From assembly GCA_964639245.1 (NCBI GenBank), contig CAZXCU010000007.1, forward strand, positions 186,001 to 250,000: a DNA stretch of 64,000 nt. The letters are read 5' to 3'. The stretch is from SB15 sp964639245 (GTDB lineage: Bacteria > Chloroflexota > Anaerolineae > Aggregatilineales > J027). Below are positions 26,246 to 35,123 of this stretch, in pieces (the stretch's first letter is position 1; each line of letters begins with the position of its first letter). Below the pieces are notes generated by a model that was not told the origin of the DNA, searched no databases, and saw nothing but the letters and a program-made list of their open reading frames with translations. Position numbers and translations under genes: made by a program.

Positions 26246-26288
26246 GAAATTTGTCCAGAAAATTTCATCTGACAAGGAGCAAAAAGTG

Positions 26289-27248
26289 ATGCAACAACGA
26301 CGGTTAGGCAATAGCGAACAACAGGTGTCGGCGCAGGGATTGGGCTGCATGGGCATGTCGGAATTTTACGGGCAGGCTGATGAAGCCGAATCGCTAGCAA
26401 CGCTGGACAGAGCGCTGGAATTGGGGGTGAACTTCTGGGACACCGCCGATATGTATGGTGTGGGGCGGAATGAGGAATTGATCGGAAAAGCGCTGCACGG
26501 ACGGCGCGATCAGGTTTTTCTGGCGACCAAATTTGCCATTATGCGTGGTGCAGACGGCGCATGGTTGGGAATTAACGGACAGCCCGCCTATGTAAAATCC
26601 GCCTGTGAAGCCAGTTTGCGCCGCTTGAACATCGAAACCATTGACCTGTACTATCAACATCGGGTTGACCCGCAAGTGCCGATTGAAGAAACGGTAGGCG
26701 CGATGGCCGAGTTGGTGCAGGCGGGCAAAGTGCGTTTTCTGGGGCTTTCCGAAGCCTCGCCGGAAGAGATTCGCCGCGCTCATGCGGTGCATCCGATTGC
26801 CGCGCTGCAAACCGAATATTCCCTGTGGACTCGTGAGGTAGAAACCAGCGGGGTGCTGGCAACCTGCCGCGAATTGGATATTGCGTTTGTGGCCTACAGC
26901 CCGCTTGGACGCGGCTTTTTAACCGGAAAATACAAACAACCAGACGATTTTGAATCGGGCGATTTTCGACGGGTGAATCCGCGCTTTCAAGCGGACAATC
27001 TCCAGCAGAATCTGGCGATTGTGACTCAGATTGAAGCTATTGCAGCGGAAAAAGGCTGCACCCCTGCCCAGCTTGCCCTCGCATGGGTACACCATCAAGG
27101 GCCGGATATGCTCCCGATTCCCGGAACGAAACGCCGCAAATATCTTGAGGAAAATGTTGCCGCCATGGACATTGTTCTCACCCACGACGACCTAGACCGC
27201 TTGAGCCATGCGATTCCTGTGGGCATGGCAGTCGGCGGACGGTATTAA
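26289..27248 (+). CDS. Aldo/keto reductase
   Basis: 319 residues. ATG 26289 is chosen because AAGGAG lies 9 bases before it and because the in-frame GTG/ATG codons further upstream fall inside the promoter. The protein is a full-length aldo/keto reductase: [12 protein letters not shown], catalytic Asp and Tyr in FWDTADMYG, Lys in VFLATKF, His in YYQHRVDP, and the NADP-binding end [12 protein letters not shown]. It reduces aldehydes or ketones with NADPH. The MerR-type promoter suggests induction by reactive aldehydes or quinones. Confidence 0.92.
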   Translation: MQQRRLGNSEQQVSAQGLGCMGMSEFYGQADEAESLATLDRALELGVNFWDTADMYGVGRNEELIGKALHGRRDQVFLATKFAIMRGADGAWLGINGQPAYVKSACEASLRRLNIETIDLYYQHRVDPQVPIEETVGAMAELVQAGKVRFLGLSEASPEEIRRAHAVHPIAALQTEYSLWTREVETSGVLATCRELDIAFVAYSPLGRGFLTGKYKQPDDFESGDFRRVNPRFQADNLQQNLAIVTQIEAIAAEKGCTPAQLALAWVHHQGPDMLPIPGTKRRKYLEENVAAMDIVLTHDDLDRLSHAIPVGMAVGGRY

Positions 27249-27268
27249 TTCATTCAAGGATGTTTTTT

Positions 27269-27342
27269 TCTCTCTCCCCTCTCCAATGTTTTTGAGAGGG
27301 GACGGAGATGAGGTTGTACGGGCGGGTCTATGACCCGTCCCT
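27269..27342. repeat. Adjacent palindromic repeats, family A copy 4 and family C copy 1
   Basis: CTCTCCCCTCTCC...GAGAGGGG (27269-27317) is followed directly by TACGGGCGGGTCTATGACC with its matching arm (about 27317-27342). The second type recurs in a longer form at 42743-42801. Confidence 0.65.
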
Positions 27343-27463
27343 CCACTCCCTTGCCCGCCCATCTTTTCCTGATAGCTGACGGCTGACCGTTACATAGAAT
27401 CAACTGCTTGCATTTTTTAAAAAGTTCGCGTAAAATAGAACAAAAGTTCGATAGGATGAGCGC

Positions 27464-27832
27464 GTGGAACTGGCAAAAAAACTCAACCTCAAGGCGGGCT
27501 ATCATGGGGTGGTGGTGAACCCGCAGGAGGGACTCGATTTTTCGGAATTGTTCTGGGATATGATGATCAGTGATAGTGGCAAAAATGTGGATTTTGCCTT
27601 GCTGCTTGTCCGTAACCAAGCCGATTTAGCAACCTATATTCAAACCGCAGCCGACAGCCTCAAACCGGGCGGGCTGTTGTGGGTGACGTACCCCAAAGGG
27701 GCATCCAAAGTGGAAACCGACCTCAACCGCGATATTCTGTATGCCCTAATGACGGAATACGGTTGGGAGGCGGTACGTCAGGTCGCCGTGGATGACGTGT
27801 GGTCAGCCATGCGATTCAAACCCCTATCATGA
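27464..27832 (+). CDS. DUF3052-like small protein
   Basis: 122 residues starting at GTG 27464. Its middle and end (DFALLLVRNQADLA, LKPGGLLWVTYPKGASKVETD, GWEAVRQVAVDDVWSAMRFKP) match the general look of DUF3052 proteins, small proteins without known function that share an LWVTYPKG motif and end with WSAMRF. There is no signal peptide or membrane segment. An intrinsic terminator follows 38 bases after the stop. Upstream lie two palindromic repeats. Confidence 0.65.
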   Translation: MELAKKLNLKAGYHGVVVNPQEGLDFSELFWDMMISDSGKNVDFALLLVRNQADLATYIQTAADSLKPGGLLWVTYPKGASKVETDLNRDILYALMTEYGWEAVRQVAVDDVWSAMRFKPLS

Positions 27833-27870
27833 GGCGATAATTCTAACGCTTTCCTATTCCTATTTTGATG

Positions 27871-27903
27871 AAGCCCCCGCCGCCCAAATGCAGGGGCTTT
27901 TTT
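27871..27903. terminator. Intrinsic terminator between convergent genes
   Basis: AAGCCCC (27871-27877) pairs with GGGGCTT (27893-27899), followed by six T on the plus strand. It ends the DUF3052-like transcript and may also stop the convergent regulator transcript. Confidence 0.75.
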
Positions 27904-27910
27904 CTCCCAA

Positions 27911-28537
27911 TTACCCCTCTGAATCCGATTCCTGATAGGGCAGCGCGGTGGGGTAAACCGCAATCGTCACGCCGTAGAAAGGGTCGTCTTTATCGCTTTC
28001 GACTTGATCAAATTCCTGAAAAAGCGCCATCAACCGTTCATAAAATTGGCGGGCTTGGTCAGGCGGCAAACGAAAAAATCCCCGTCGCAAAAACAGCGTC
28101 TGGGGTTCGGGCGGGGTGTGGGGCATGTCAATCAGACCGCTTTCGGCGCTGTGACGAATATCGGCGCGGGTGCTATCCCAGATGGTTTCGAGGAGCGCGT
28201 TTAACCCGTCATTTTGCGGATTCGACTCGCTGAAGGTGAGGAGGTTGCGGTCTACCACAAAATTATAAGCCGACACCTGATAATATTTTTCTTCCACCGC
28301 GCCGGAAAACGCCTGTGTATCCACAAGGCGAATTAGCTGATGTTTTTCGAGCAAATTGATATGGTAGTACAGACGGGTGAACGGCACCCCCAGTTCATCG
28401 GCAATCTGGTTGACAGTGCGCGGTTGGCGTACCATCGCCTGCATAATCCGAATCCGCATGGGGTCACAATAAATTTTAAGTGATTCAATATCGTCAATTA
28501 GCCGTTCTTCATCGGGTTGAAAAGACACACGCGACAT
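27911..28537 (-). CDS. Winged-helix (ArsR-like) transcriptional regulator
   Basis: 208 residues. Residues about 15-85 are a winged helix: LKIYCDPMRIRIMQAM, PRTVNQIADELGVPFTRLYYHINLLEKHQLI in two parts, then VDTQAFSGAVEEKYYQ, the pattern of ArsR/HTH_20 regulators. The C-terminal 120 residues form an extra domain without recognised motif, longer than classical ArsR proteins (about 100 aa), and there are no metal-binding cysteines. It is divergent from the flavodoxin gene, which is a natural target candidate. Confidence 0.82.
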   Translation of the reverse strand: MSRVSFQPDEERLIDDIESLKIYCDPMRIRIMQAMVRQPRTVNQIADELGVPFTRLYYHINLLEKHQLIRLVDTQAFSGAVEEKYYQVSAYNFVVDRNLLTFSESNPQNDGLNALLETIWDSTRADIRHSAESGLIDMPHTPPEPQTLFLRRGFFRLPPDQARQFYERLMALFQEFDQVESDKDDPFYGVTIAVYPTALPYQESDSEG

Positions 28538-28705
28538 GCAAGTTCCTGACTTCTGGCAAAAATAAATCCCCCTTAAGCATACCTGAATTTTGACAAATTC
28601 GCTGTCTACTTTTTATGACGAAACTCACGGGAAGGCGATGAGTTTGGAACATAGGCAGCGCACATTTCCCACGCTATGCTGAATAGCGTTCAAAGGAAAT
28701 CTATA

Positions 28706-29119
28706 ATGAATATCATCATTGTGTATGATAGCCAGACTGGCACTACAGCAAAAGCGGCAGAAGCGATGGGCAAAACCCTGACTGCACAGGGACATTCGTG
28801 TCGCGTACAAACCATTAGCGACGCAAAACCGGAACAAGTGGCAGAGGCGGATCTCATCTGCGTGGGTTCATGGGTGCAGGGTCTTTTTGTCGTCATGCAG
28901 CACCCCACCGCCGGCATGATGAACTTCATCGAAAAGCTGCCTAACCTCAACGGAAAACGCGCTGTGGTTTTTTGCACCTATAAAATTGCGACAGGCTCAA
29001 CCTTAAAGAAGATGACGAGCGCCCTAGAGCAAAAAGGCGCATCGGTGGTGGGGCAGTTTCAATATCGCGGCCCCGCACCCGACTCGCGTTTTACTCAATT
29101 TGCGGCTTCGCTCAAATAA
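28706..29119 (+). CDS. Flavodoxin family protein
   Basis: 137 residues. ATG 28706 is supported by AAAGGA 8 bases upstream and by the flavodoxin beginning MNIIIVYDSQTGTTAKAAEA in this frame. The SQTGTT loop binds the FMN phosphate. DLICVGSWVQG and KRAVVFCTYKI follow, giving the alternating beta/alpha fold. It is slightly shorter than typical electron-transfer flavodoxins and belongs to the short-chain group. A redox role is likely. It is divergent from the winged-helix regulator. Confidence 0.85.
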   Translation: MNIIIVYDSQTGTTAKAAEAMGKTLTAQGHSCRVQTISDAKPEQVAEADLICVGSWVQGLFVVMQHPTAGMMNFIEKLPNLNGKRAVVFCTYKIATGSTLKKMTSALEQKGASVVGQFQYRGPAPDSRFTQFAASLK

Positions 29120-29141
29120 CGCCGCTATTTTATCCTCTGCA

Positions 29142-29165
29142 CGGGCGGGATTTTGCCACCGCCCG
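29142..29165 (+). terminator. Hairpin after the flavodoxin gene
   Basis: CGGGCGG pairs with CCGCCCG around a 10-base loop, 22 bases after the stop. The 3' T-run is missing, so termination is only probable. It may be Rho-assisted. Confidence 0.45.
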
Positions 29166-29276
29166 CTCTCAAAATTTCAACTGAATCGACAACACATTTT
29201 GTACCAACCGTTTGCAAAATCCCCCCCATAAGTTAATATTTAAGATAGCTGCCAACTGGCTTTGTTAAAAAAGATT

Positions 29277-29345
29277 GGGCGGAACAAGACGACCCATCAA
29301 GAGAGATGCGCCTTGTATCCGCCCTACAAGGTTTATTTTTTATTT
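29277..29345 (+). promoter_or_regulatory. Possible transcription attenuator upstream of the pyruvate dehydrogenase operon
   Basis: Two mutually exclusive hairpins can form. CCTTGTA (29311-29317) pairs perfectly with TACAAGG (29325-29331) around 7 bases and is followed by TTTATTTTTTATTTT: an intrinsic terminator. Alternatively GGGCGGAACAAG (29277-29288) pairs with CTTGTATCCGCCC (29312-29324), which uses up the left arm and loop. The element ends about 106 bases before the E1 alpha start. A weak promoter (TTGCAA 29212, TAATAT 29234) precedes it. The rest of the 29120-29451 gap shows no gene. No known riboswitch class is recognised. Confidence 0.5.
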
Positions 29346-29451
29346 TAATACTTACTAACCTGCTGGGTTTCGGGCGAATTTTTCATCCAGCGCTTTTTAT
29401 CGGGCATAAAAATTATGCGTTAATCCGTTCACGTAAACATTGGAGTGAGTT

Positions 29452-30444
29452 GTGGCTACTCTGAGCAAGGAAGCGTTGCTTCGGATGTACTATCATATGG
29501 TACTCATCCGACGATTTGAGGAAAAAAGCGCTGAACTCTATCAAAAAGGTGAAATCGGCGGCTTTCTACATTTATATATCGGTCATGAGGCCACCGGCGT
29601 AGGGGCGGTTCATGCCATGCGCCCGGAAGATCATGTGTTCACCGCCTACCGCGATCATGGGATTGCCCTTGCACGGGGGATTGATGCCAAAGGCTGTATG
29701 GCAGAACTGCTGGGTCGTGCCACCGGGGTCAGTGGTGGGCGTGGCGGTTCGATGCACTTTGGCAGCCGCGAACACAATTTCTGGGGTGGTTACGGCATCG
29801 TGGGGGGACATTTGCCCTTAGCAGCGGGGGTCGCCCTGAAAGCTCGTTATAACAATGAAGAGTTTGGCGTGGTTTGTTTGATGGGCGATGGCTCCACCAA
29901 CATTGGCTATTTCCACGAATCGCTGAACCTCAGCGCGGTGTGGGATTTACCTGTCGTGTGGCTGATTGAAAATAATCAGTACGGGATGGGAACTGCCGTT
30001 GAACGGGCAAGCGGTCAGCCGGAACTCCGCAAACGTGCCATCGGGTATGGCATGAAAGAATGGAAACCCGTCGACGGCATGAATGTTTTGGAAGTCTACG
30101 AAGAAGTGACCGAAGCCTTAAAATATGCCCGCGAAAATGGCCCGGTGTTGATGGAAGTCTTGACCTACCGTTTTCAGGGACATTCCATGGGTGACCCCGA
30201 ACGCTACCGTACCGCCGATGAAATCGCCAAATACCGCGAAGGTGACCCCATTTTACGCTTCCGTAATCACATTCTGGAAGGCAAACGGCCTAAAATCACC
30301 GTCGAAGAACTCGACCAGATTGAACATCAAGTGCGGGATGAAGTCCTTGCAGCAGAAAAATTTGCGCTGGAAAGCCCGCTGCCCGAACTCAGCACTTTGA
30401 CCGAAGGTATTTACGTGAACGACCTTGAACGTGAGGTACAGTAA
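29452..30444 (+). CDS. pdhA: Pyruvate (or 2-oxo acid/acetoin) dehydrogenase E1 alpha subunit
   Basis: 330 residues from GTG 29452, 6 bases after GGAG. It has all E1 alpha marks: RRFEEKSAELYQKGEIGGF, GHEATGVGAVHAM, the GGSMHFG region, and the thiamine diphosphate motif GDGST...ENNQYGMGT. E1 decarboxylates the 2-oxo acid on thiamine diphosphate. The E1 beta gene starts 2 bases downstream. The branched-chain and acetoin versions look alike; size and GGHLPLAAGVALKA favour pyruvate or acetoin dehydrogenase. Confidence 0.9.
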   Translation: MATLSKEALLRMYYHMVLIRRFEEKSAELYQKGEIGGFLHLYIGHEATGVGAVHAMRPEDHVFTAYRDHGIALARGIDAKGCMAELLGRATGVSGGRGGSMHFGSREHNFWGGYGIVGGHLPLAAGVALKARYNNEEFGVVCLMGDGSTNIGYFHESLNLSAVWDLPVVWLIENNQYGMGTAVERASGQPELRKRAIGYGMKEWKPVDGMNVLEVYEEVTEALKYARENGPVLMEVLTYRFQGHSMGDPERYRTADEIAKYREGDPILRFRNHILEGKRPKITVEELDQIEHQVRDEVLAAEKFALESPLPELSTLTEGIYVNDLEREVQ

Positions 30445-30446
30445 CG

Positions 30447-31454
30447 ATGACTACAAAACCAAAAGATAGAACCAGAGTGACCATCCGCGAAGCGCTTAGC
30501 GAAGCCCTGCGCGAAGAAATGCTGCGGGATGACCGCGTGTTCATTATGGGAGAAGAAATCGGTGTGTGGGGCGGAACCTATGCTGTCACACGCGGTTTTC
30601 ATGATGAATTTGGGGATCGCCGTGTGCGCGATACGCCGATTGCGGAAATGGCAATTGTTGGCGCGGCAGCAGGCGCAGCGATGGCGGGTTTGCGGCCTAT
30701 CGCGGAACTCATGACGATTAATTTTGCATTTTTGGCGCTGGATGCCATGGTCAACCACGCCGCAAAAGTGCATTATATGTTTGGTGGGCAGTTTAGCTGT
30801 CCGGTAGTTATCCGCACCACCACCGGCGGTGGGCGGCAGTTGGGCGCAACCCACAGCCACAGCCCCGAACCCATTTTTGCTCACTTCCCCGGTATGTATG
30901 TGGTCTGCCCGGCAACCCCCTATGATGCCAAAGGGCTGCTCAAAGCGGCGATTCGCTGTGAAGATCCGGTCTTGTTCGTGGAACATGCCACGCTGTACCA
31001 GACTCGCGGGGATATTGCTGTACCTGAAAATGATGACGATTTTGTGTTGCCCATCGGGGTGAGTGACCGCAAACGGCAGGGGTCGGATGTCACCCTCATC
31101 ACCTTCTCAAAAGGGGTGTACTGGTGCTTGGAAGCGGCGGAAAAATTGGCACAGGAAGGCATCGAATGTGATGTCATTGATTTGCGCTGTTTGCGTCCGT
31201 TGGATTTGAGCCTTGCCAAAGAAAGTTTGCGCGTCACCAATCGGGCAGTGGTCGTGGAAGAAAGTTTGCCGCGCTTCGGGGTGGGGGCAGAAGTCATCGC
31301 CCAACTGCAAGACGAATGTTTTGATTATCTGGACGCGCCGATGCAGCGTGTGACTGCCGAAGATACCCCCCTGCCCTACAGCCGCGACCTGGAACAATCG
31401 GCCCTGCCCAACGCCGATAAAGTCATTGAAGCTGTCCGAAAGGTGCTGAAATAA
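30447..31454 (+). CDS. pdhB: Pyruvate (or 2-oxo acid/acetoin) dehydrogenase E1 beta subunit
   Basis: 335 residues. It matches the transketolase-like beta subunit: TIREALSEALREEM, FIMGEEIGVWGGTYAVTRG, RVRDTPIAEMAIVGAAAG, and the C-terminal domain with DVIDLRCLRPLD and VVVEESLPRFGVGAE. It forms the E1 heterotetramer with the preceding gene product and contributes residues to the thiamine diphosphate site. Its stop overlaps the E2 start by one base (TAATG), so translation is coupled. Confidence 0.92.
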   Translation: MTTKPKDRTRVTIREALSEALREEMLRDDRVFIMGEEIGVWGGTYAVTRGFHDEFGDRRVRDTPIAEMAIVGAAAGAAMAGLRPIAELMTINFAFLALDAMVNHAAKVHYMFGGQFSCPVVIRTTTGGGRQLGATHSHSPEPIFAHFPGMYVVCPATPYDAKGLLKAAIRCEDPVLFVEHATLYQTRGDIAVPENDDDFVLPIGVSDRKRQGSDVTLITFSKGVYWCLEAAEKLAQEGIECDVIDLRCLRPLDLSLAKESLRVTNRAVVVEESLPRFGVGAEVIAQLQDECFDYLDAPMQRVTAEDTPLPYSRDLEQSALPNADKVIEAVRKVLK

Positions 31455-32749
31455 TGGCAGAAGTAATCACCATGCCCAAATTGGGCTTTGACATGAAAGA
31501 AGGCACGCTCGCCTCGTGGGTCAAAAAAATCGGTGACTCGGTAACGGAAGGCGATATTCTGGTCGAAGTCGAAACCGACAAAGCCACCGTCGAAGTCGAA
31601 GTGTATAAAAGCGGGACTCTGCTCAAAACACTGGTCGCACCCGGCGATATTGTGCAAGTGGGCGAACCGATTGCCGTGGTGGGCGCTCAAGGCGAAGATG
31701 TGAGTGGATTCGCGGGTGGGGTTGCCCCCCAAGCCGCCGAAGAAGAATCTGTCGAACCTGTGGCGGAATCTGCCCCGCAAGCCGTTGCACCCGTAGGAAG
31801 TGAAACAACCTCCGCAGAGAATGGCAATTTACCGAACGGAGTCAAAGCCAGTCCGCTTGCCCGCCGCATGGCAGAAGAAAAACACATTGATTTGATGCAG
31901 GTCAAAGGAACAGGCCCCGGCGGACGGATTATTAAATCGGACGTGGAAAACTTCACGCCGAGCAAAGCCGCCCCTGCCGTGCAACCAACCGCCACCCCCA
32001 CCAAAGCTGCTGCGGCTGGACTGGGTGCCGCGCCAAGCTATCAAATCATGGAAAACATCCCGCACGAAACGCTGGATGTTTCGCGGATGCGTGCCACCAT
32101 CGGGCGGCGCATGGCCGAAAGCAAACAATATGTGCCGCATTTTCAGGTGACGGTCACGATTGATACCACGGCGCTGGTTAATCTCCGCAAGCAAATCAAT
32201 GAAAAATTGGATGACGACCACAAAGTCTCGGTGAATGATCTGGTGGTAAAAGCGGTTGCCTTAACCCTGCGCGCCTTCCCGAATCTGAACACGCATTATC
32301 ACGGCGATAAGCTGATTCGTTACAAAGAAATCAACATCGGGAACGCTGTCGCATTGCCACAGGGCGGGCTGATTAACGTCGTCACACGCAACGCCGATAC
32401 CGTGTCGCTTTCGGTGATGGCAAAAAAGAACAAGGATATGATTGCAGGCGCACGCGAAGGCAAGGTCAAGCCAGAAGATATTGAAGGCAGCACCTTCACC
32501 GTTAGCAATCTTGGCCCCTTCAACGTGGACAGCTTCACCGCGATTATCAATCCACCGGAAGCGGGGATTGTGGCGGTGGGGACGAGCCAGCGCGTGCCAG
32601 TCGTCAACGTCAACGGCGAAATCACCATTGGCAATGTCATGAAAGCGACAGGCAGCTTTGACCATCGCGTCACGGACGGAGCAGAGGGCGCTCAGTTCAT
32701 GAAACATCTCAAGGAACTAATCGAAGACCCGATGCGGTTGTTGGTGTAA
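31454..32749 (+). CDS. pdhC: Dihydrolipoamide acyltransferase E2 component
   Basis: 431 residues. One lipoyl domain (residues 1-77) carries the lipoylated Lys43 in VETDKATVEVE. A Pro/Ala linker is followed by a peripheral-subunit-binding domain at about 130-165 (ASPLARRMAEEKHIDL, GTGPGGRIIKSDV) that docks E1 or E3, a second linker, and the catalytic domain ending with SFDHRVTDGAEGAQF, where the histidine is catalytic. It transfers the acyl group to coenzyme A. No E3 (lipoamide dehydrogenase) gene is in the operon, so E3 must come from elsewhere. A hairpin terminator follows. Confidence 0.93.
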   Translation: MAEVITMPKLGFDMKEGTLASWVKKIGDSVTEGDILVEVETDKATVEVEVYKSGTLLKTLVAPGDIVQVGEPIAVVGAQGEDVSGFAGGVAPQAAEEESVEPVAESAPQAVAPVGSETTSAENGNLPNGVKASPLARRMAEEKHIDLMQVKGTGPGGRIIKSDVENFTPSKAAPAVQPTATPTKAAAAGLGAAPSYQIMENIPHETLDVSRMRATIGRRMAESKQYVPHFQVTVTIDTTALVNLRKQINEKLDDDHKVSVNDLVVKAVALTLRAFPNLNTHYHGDKLIRYKEINIGNAVALPQGGLINVVTRNADTVSLSVMAKKNKDMIAGAREGKVKPEDIEGSTFTVSNLGPFNVDSFTAIINPPEAGIVAVGTSQRVPVVNVNGEITIGNVMKATGSFDHRVTDGAEGAQFMKHLKELIEDPMRLLV

Positions 32750-32758
32750 AAAATCCTC

Positions 32759-32781
32759 AAGAGGCGGCACAAAACCGCCTC
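32759..32781 (+). terminator. Terminator after the E2 gene
   Basis: GAGGCGG pairs with CCGCCTC around CACAAAA, 12 bases after the E2 stop, followed by a moderately T-rich TCATCTTCC. It closes the pyruvate dehydrogenase operon. Confidence 0.6.
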
Positions 32782-32843
32782 TCATCTTCCCCACTATGCC
32801 ACCTTTAATGCTATAATTATCTGTAATTATGGCGGAAAATATC

Positions 32844-34832
32844 ATGAAAAATCTACTTCTTTTACTTATAGTTGGACTAACCTCAGTTGTTTCCGCCAAA
32901 CAATCACTCTTTTCAATCATTACTCCTAACAATGCTCATGAACTCAGAGTCATTGATACACTTGGACGTGGACGTATCACCGATGTGGGCTGGACATTTG
33001 ATGGTCAAACGCTAGTAGTTGCTGGCGCAACAGGATTATGGCTCTATGCGGCTGAAAATTTGTTGGCTGAACCCCAATTCTTGTCAAGCCAACATGGATG
33101 GATTCGGAGTATGGCGATTCATCCTGAAAAACGTTGGGTTGCTACAGGGCATGATGATGGGGCAATTGTGATCTGGGATTTAGAGGTAAATCAAGTACAA
33201 GCTGTTTTATGGGGACACAACCATCCTGTTATTGACCTTACTTATAGTCTTGATGGGTGGTGGTTGCTCTCGTTTGGCAGAGATGAGCATTTTGGCAATG
33301 GCAGCAATCGTACACGAGACCAAATTATCCGCGTGTGGAGAAATATATACAATAATGAGCATATAGTAAGTAGAACTATCATTCTTAATCAGCAGGATAA
33401 CATTGGTTCTGACTATGTTGATTATGAACATCTCGCCATAAGTGCTGATAATAAACTTATTTTTATCGGTGGAGACTCTGTTAGCATTGATTTTACTCAG
33501 AATTACTCTGTTTTATTTGATTTTGATACAGGCACAGTTAGAGAGGTGGGAGAATGGAATAATGTAGTTTTTAGCCCAGATAATCAACATATCCTCGTAC
33601 AAGGCAGCTTATTAACTACTGAGAGGATGGACATTAGAGGGTTTGATAGTAATCTTTTTTTCAATGATGCTGCGTTTACGGCGGACGGACGTATTTTTGC
33701 AATCGTTCGCCAGAGTACACAGGTGATTTCACTATGGAATGCAGCTACACAAACAGAGTTAGCCACCTTTGGAAGCAATATAGAAGCTACTAAAGTCGCT
33801 TTTCGCCCTGAAAATCGTCAACTGGCAACCGTGCAAGTTGATGAAACCGTGCGCGTTTGGGATGTGGCAACACAAACTCTCGTTGCAGAACTTTCAGATT
33901 TTACCGGTGAAGTTCATGACATAGCCTTCAGCACAACTAGCCAATGGCTAGCGATTGCCCGTTGGTATACGGGACTAACCCTATGGGATATTGCGGCAGC
34001 ACAGCCTACCTTTGAACTAAAACAACCTTATATTTATGGAGTAGCCATAAGCCCTGACAACCAGTGGTTGGCTTATGCTACAGGCGCGATGTATAATCAA
34101 AACTCTGTTTTTCTCCTAGATTTAGGTACGAAGCAATCACAGCTTTTTTACAGCGATGATGAACCGAGCATTTACGAACGATCTTTGACTCAATGGAAAC
34201 ATTGGGATGCACCTGAAGGGCTGGCTATTAGTCCGAATGGGCAGTGGTTAGCATGGTCAACAAACTATCCTCATGTGTGGAATATTGAGCAAAATGCACC
34301 TCTCTGGACACCACCAGTCATTGAGGAACATGCTATTTTTGAACATGTAGCTTTTTATCCTAGTGGCAACCATATAGCTGTTTATGAGGCGTGGTACGAG
34401 GGTATTCATCTTTTTAACATCGAAACTGGTGAAGCTATAGCCACCTTTGATGGTCGGGATGTTTATCGGGCATCTGAATTTAGTCCAGATGGAACACTCC
34501 TCGCAGCCAGTAGTATGGAAACAGGGATGGGAAGTCAGGCGACAGTCATCGTATGGGATGTGGAAACACAAACAGAACTTTTTAAGTATTATGATCCGCT
34601 TAAGCGTTACAATTGGGGTTATCCTGATGTTGCCTTTAGCCCCGATGGTCGAATGTTAGCATATAGCAGCGACGAAGGTAATATCACGTTGCTTGAAGTG
34701 GACACTTGGGAAACTATTGCCATCTTGGATGGACAGCAAGGGATCCCAGAAGAAATAGGATTTAGTGCGGACGGCAGAATACTAGCAGCAGGTTATGCTA
34801 GTGGAGTTGTTTTACTTTGGGGAATTGTATAA
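32844..34832 (+). CDS. Exported WD40-repeat protein
   Basis: 662 residues from ATG 32844, which starts a signal peptide (MKNLLLLLIVGLTSVVSA); ATG 32829 is an in-frame alternative. The body is a series of WD40/quinoprotein-like blades: ITDVGWTFDGQTLVVAG, WIRSMAIHPEKRWVATGHDD, AFRPENRQLATVQVDETVRVW, LAISPNGQWLAWS, VAFSPDGRMLAYSSDEGNI. At least ten blades can be counted, so there may be one and a half to two propellers. Such proteins are scaffolds; no enzyme domain is present. Its base composition is AT-richer than the pyruvate dehydrogenase genes, suggesting later acquisition together with the vapC relic downstream. Confidence 0.82.
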   Translation: MKNLLLLLIVGLTSVVSAKQSLFSIITPNNAHELRVIDTLGRGRITDVGWTFDGQTLVVAGATGLWLYAAENLLAEPQFLSSQHGWIRSMAIHPEKRWVATGHDDGAIVIWDLEVNQVQAVLWGHNHPVIDLTYSLDGWWLLSFGRDEHFGNGSNRTRDQIIRVWRNIYNNEHIVSRTIILNQQDNIGSDYVDYEHLAISADNKLIFIGGDSVSIDFTQNYSVLFDFDTGTVREVGEWNNVVFSPDNQHILVQGSLLTTERMDIRGFDSNLFFNDAAFTADGRIFAIVRQSTQVISLWNAATQTELATFGSNIEATKVAFRPENRQLATVQVDETVRVWDVATQTLVAELSDFTGEVHDIAFSTTSQWLAIARWYTGLTLWDIAAAQPTFELKQPYIYGVAISPDNQWLAYATGAMYNQNSVFLLDLGTKQSQLFYSDDEPSIYERSLTQWKHWDAPEGLAISPNGQWLAWSTNYPHVWNIEQNAPLWTPPVIEEHAIFEHVAFYPSGNHIAVYEAWYEGIHLFNIETGEAIATFDGRDVYRASEFSPDGTLLAASSMETGMGSQATVIVWDVETQTELFKYYDPLKRYNWGYPDVAFSPDGRMLAYSSDEGNITLLEVDTWETIAILDGQQGIPEEIGFSADGRILAAGYASGVVLLWGIV

Positions 34833-34908
34833 GAGTTGTTCCTTCTTTTAAAGATGAACAATATAATGATTTAATAATCGGGGAGTTACGCCGATGACAC
34901 AAAAATCG

Positions 34909-35028
34909 CTAGCATTTCACTCCAAACACAAACACCGAGCCGCAAAACTCGGTGTTTTTCATGAATGATTGTTGGGGTTGTCTGCGGGTTTTAATAAGCG
35001 CACTTGAGTCGAGAAAATAGACCATCAT
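34909..35028 (-). pseudogene. Truncated VapC/PIN-domain toxin relic
   Basis: ATG 35028 or 35025 begins MVYFLDSSALIKTRR, the characteristic N-terminus of VapC PIN-domain toxins with the first catalytic Asp, then the similarity ends and the frame stops after about 39 codons at 34909, running over an intrinsic terminator. A complete VapC is about 130-140 residues. No VapB antitoxin is seen upstream. I read it as a decayed toxin gene. The other bases between 34833 and 35060 contain no supported gene. Confidence 0.5.
34929..34959 (+). terminator. Intrinsic terminator after the WD40 gene region
   Basis: AACACCGAG (34931-34939) pairs with CTCGGTGTT (34948-34956), followed by five T in all. It lies about 100 bases after the WD40 stop. 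The reverse strand also gives a T-containing 3' flank, so it could serve both directions. Confidence 0.7.
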
Positions 35029-35060
35029 GACTCGTTTCGTTCCGCGATAATAATTTTTGA

Positions 35061-35120
35061 CCCCGTTGACATCCCTCCCCAAAGCATTGGAGAGGGACGC
35101 GGAGTGGGGTTGTGTGAGGG
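35061..35120. repeat. Dispersed palindromic repeat, family A, copy 5
   Basis: ATCCCTCCCC and GGAGAGGGA arms with flanking GACCCCG and CGGAGTGGGG, just beyond the stop of the aldolase gene. Confidence 0.6.
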
Positions 35121-35123
35121 GAA

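Noticed and set aside
34894..34968. 24-codon frame MTQKSLAFHSKHKHR with GGGAG upstream
   Set aside because: It runs through a clear intrinsic terminator, so it is more likely non-coding, although the ribosome site is good.
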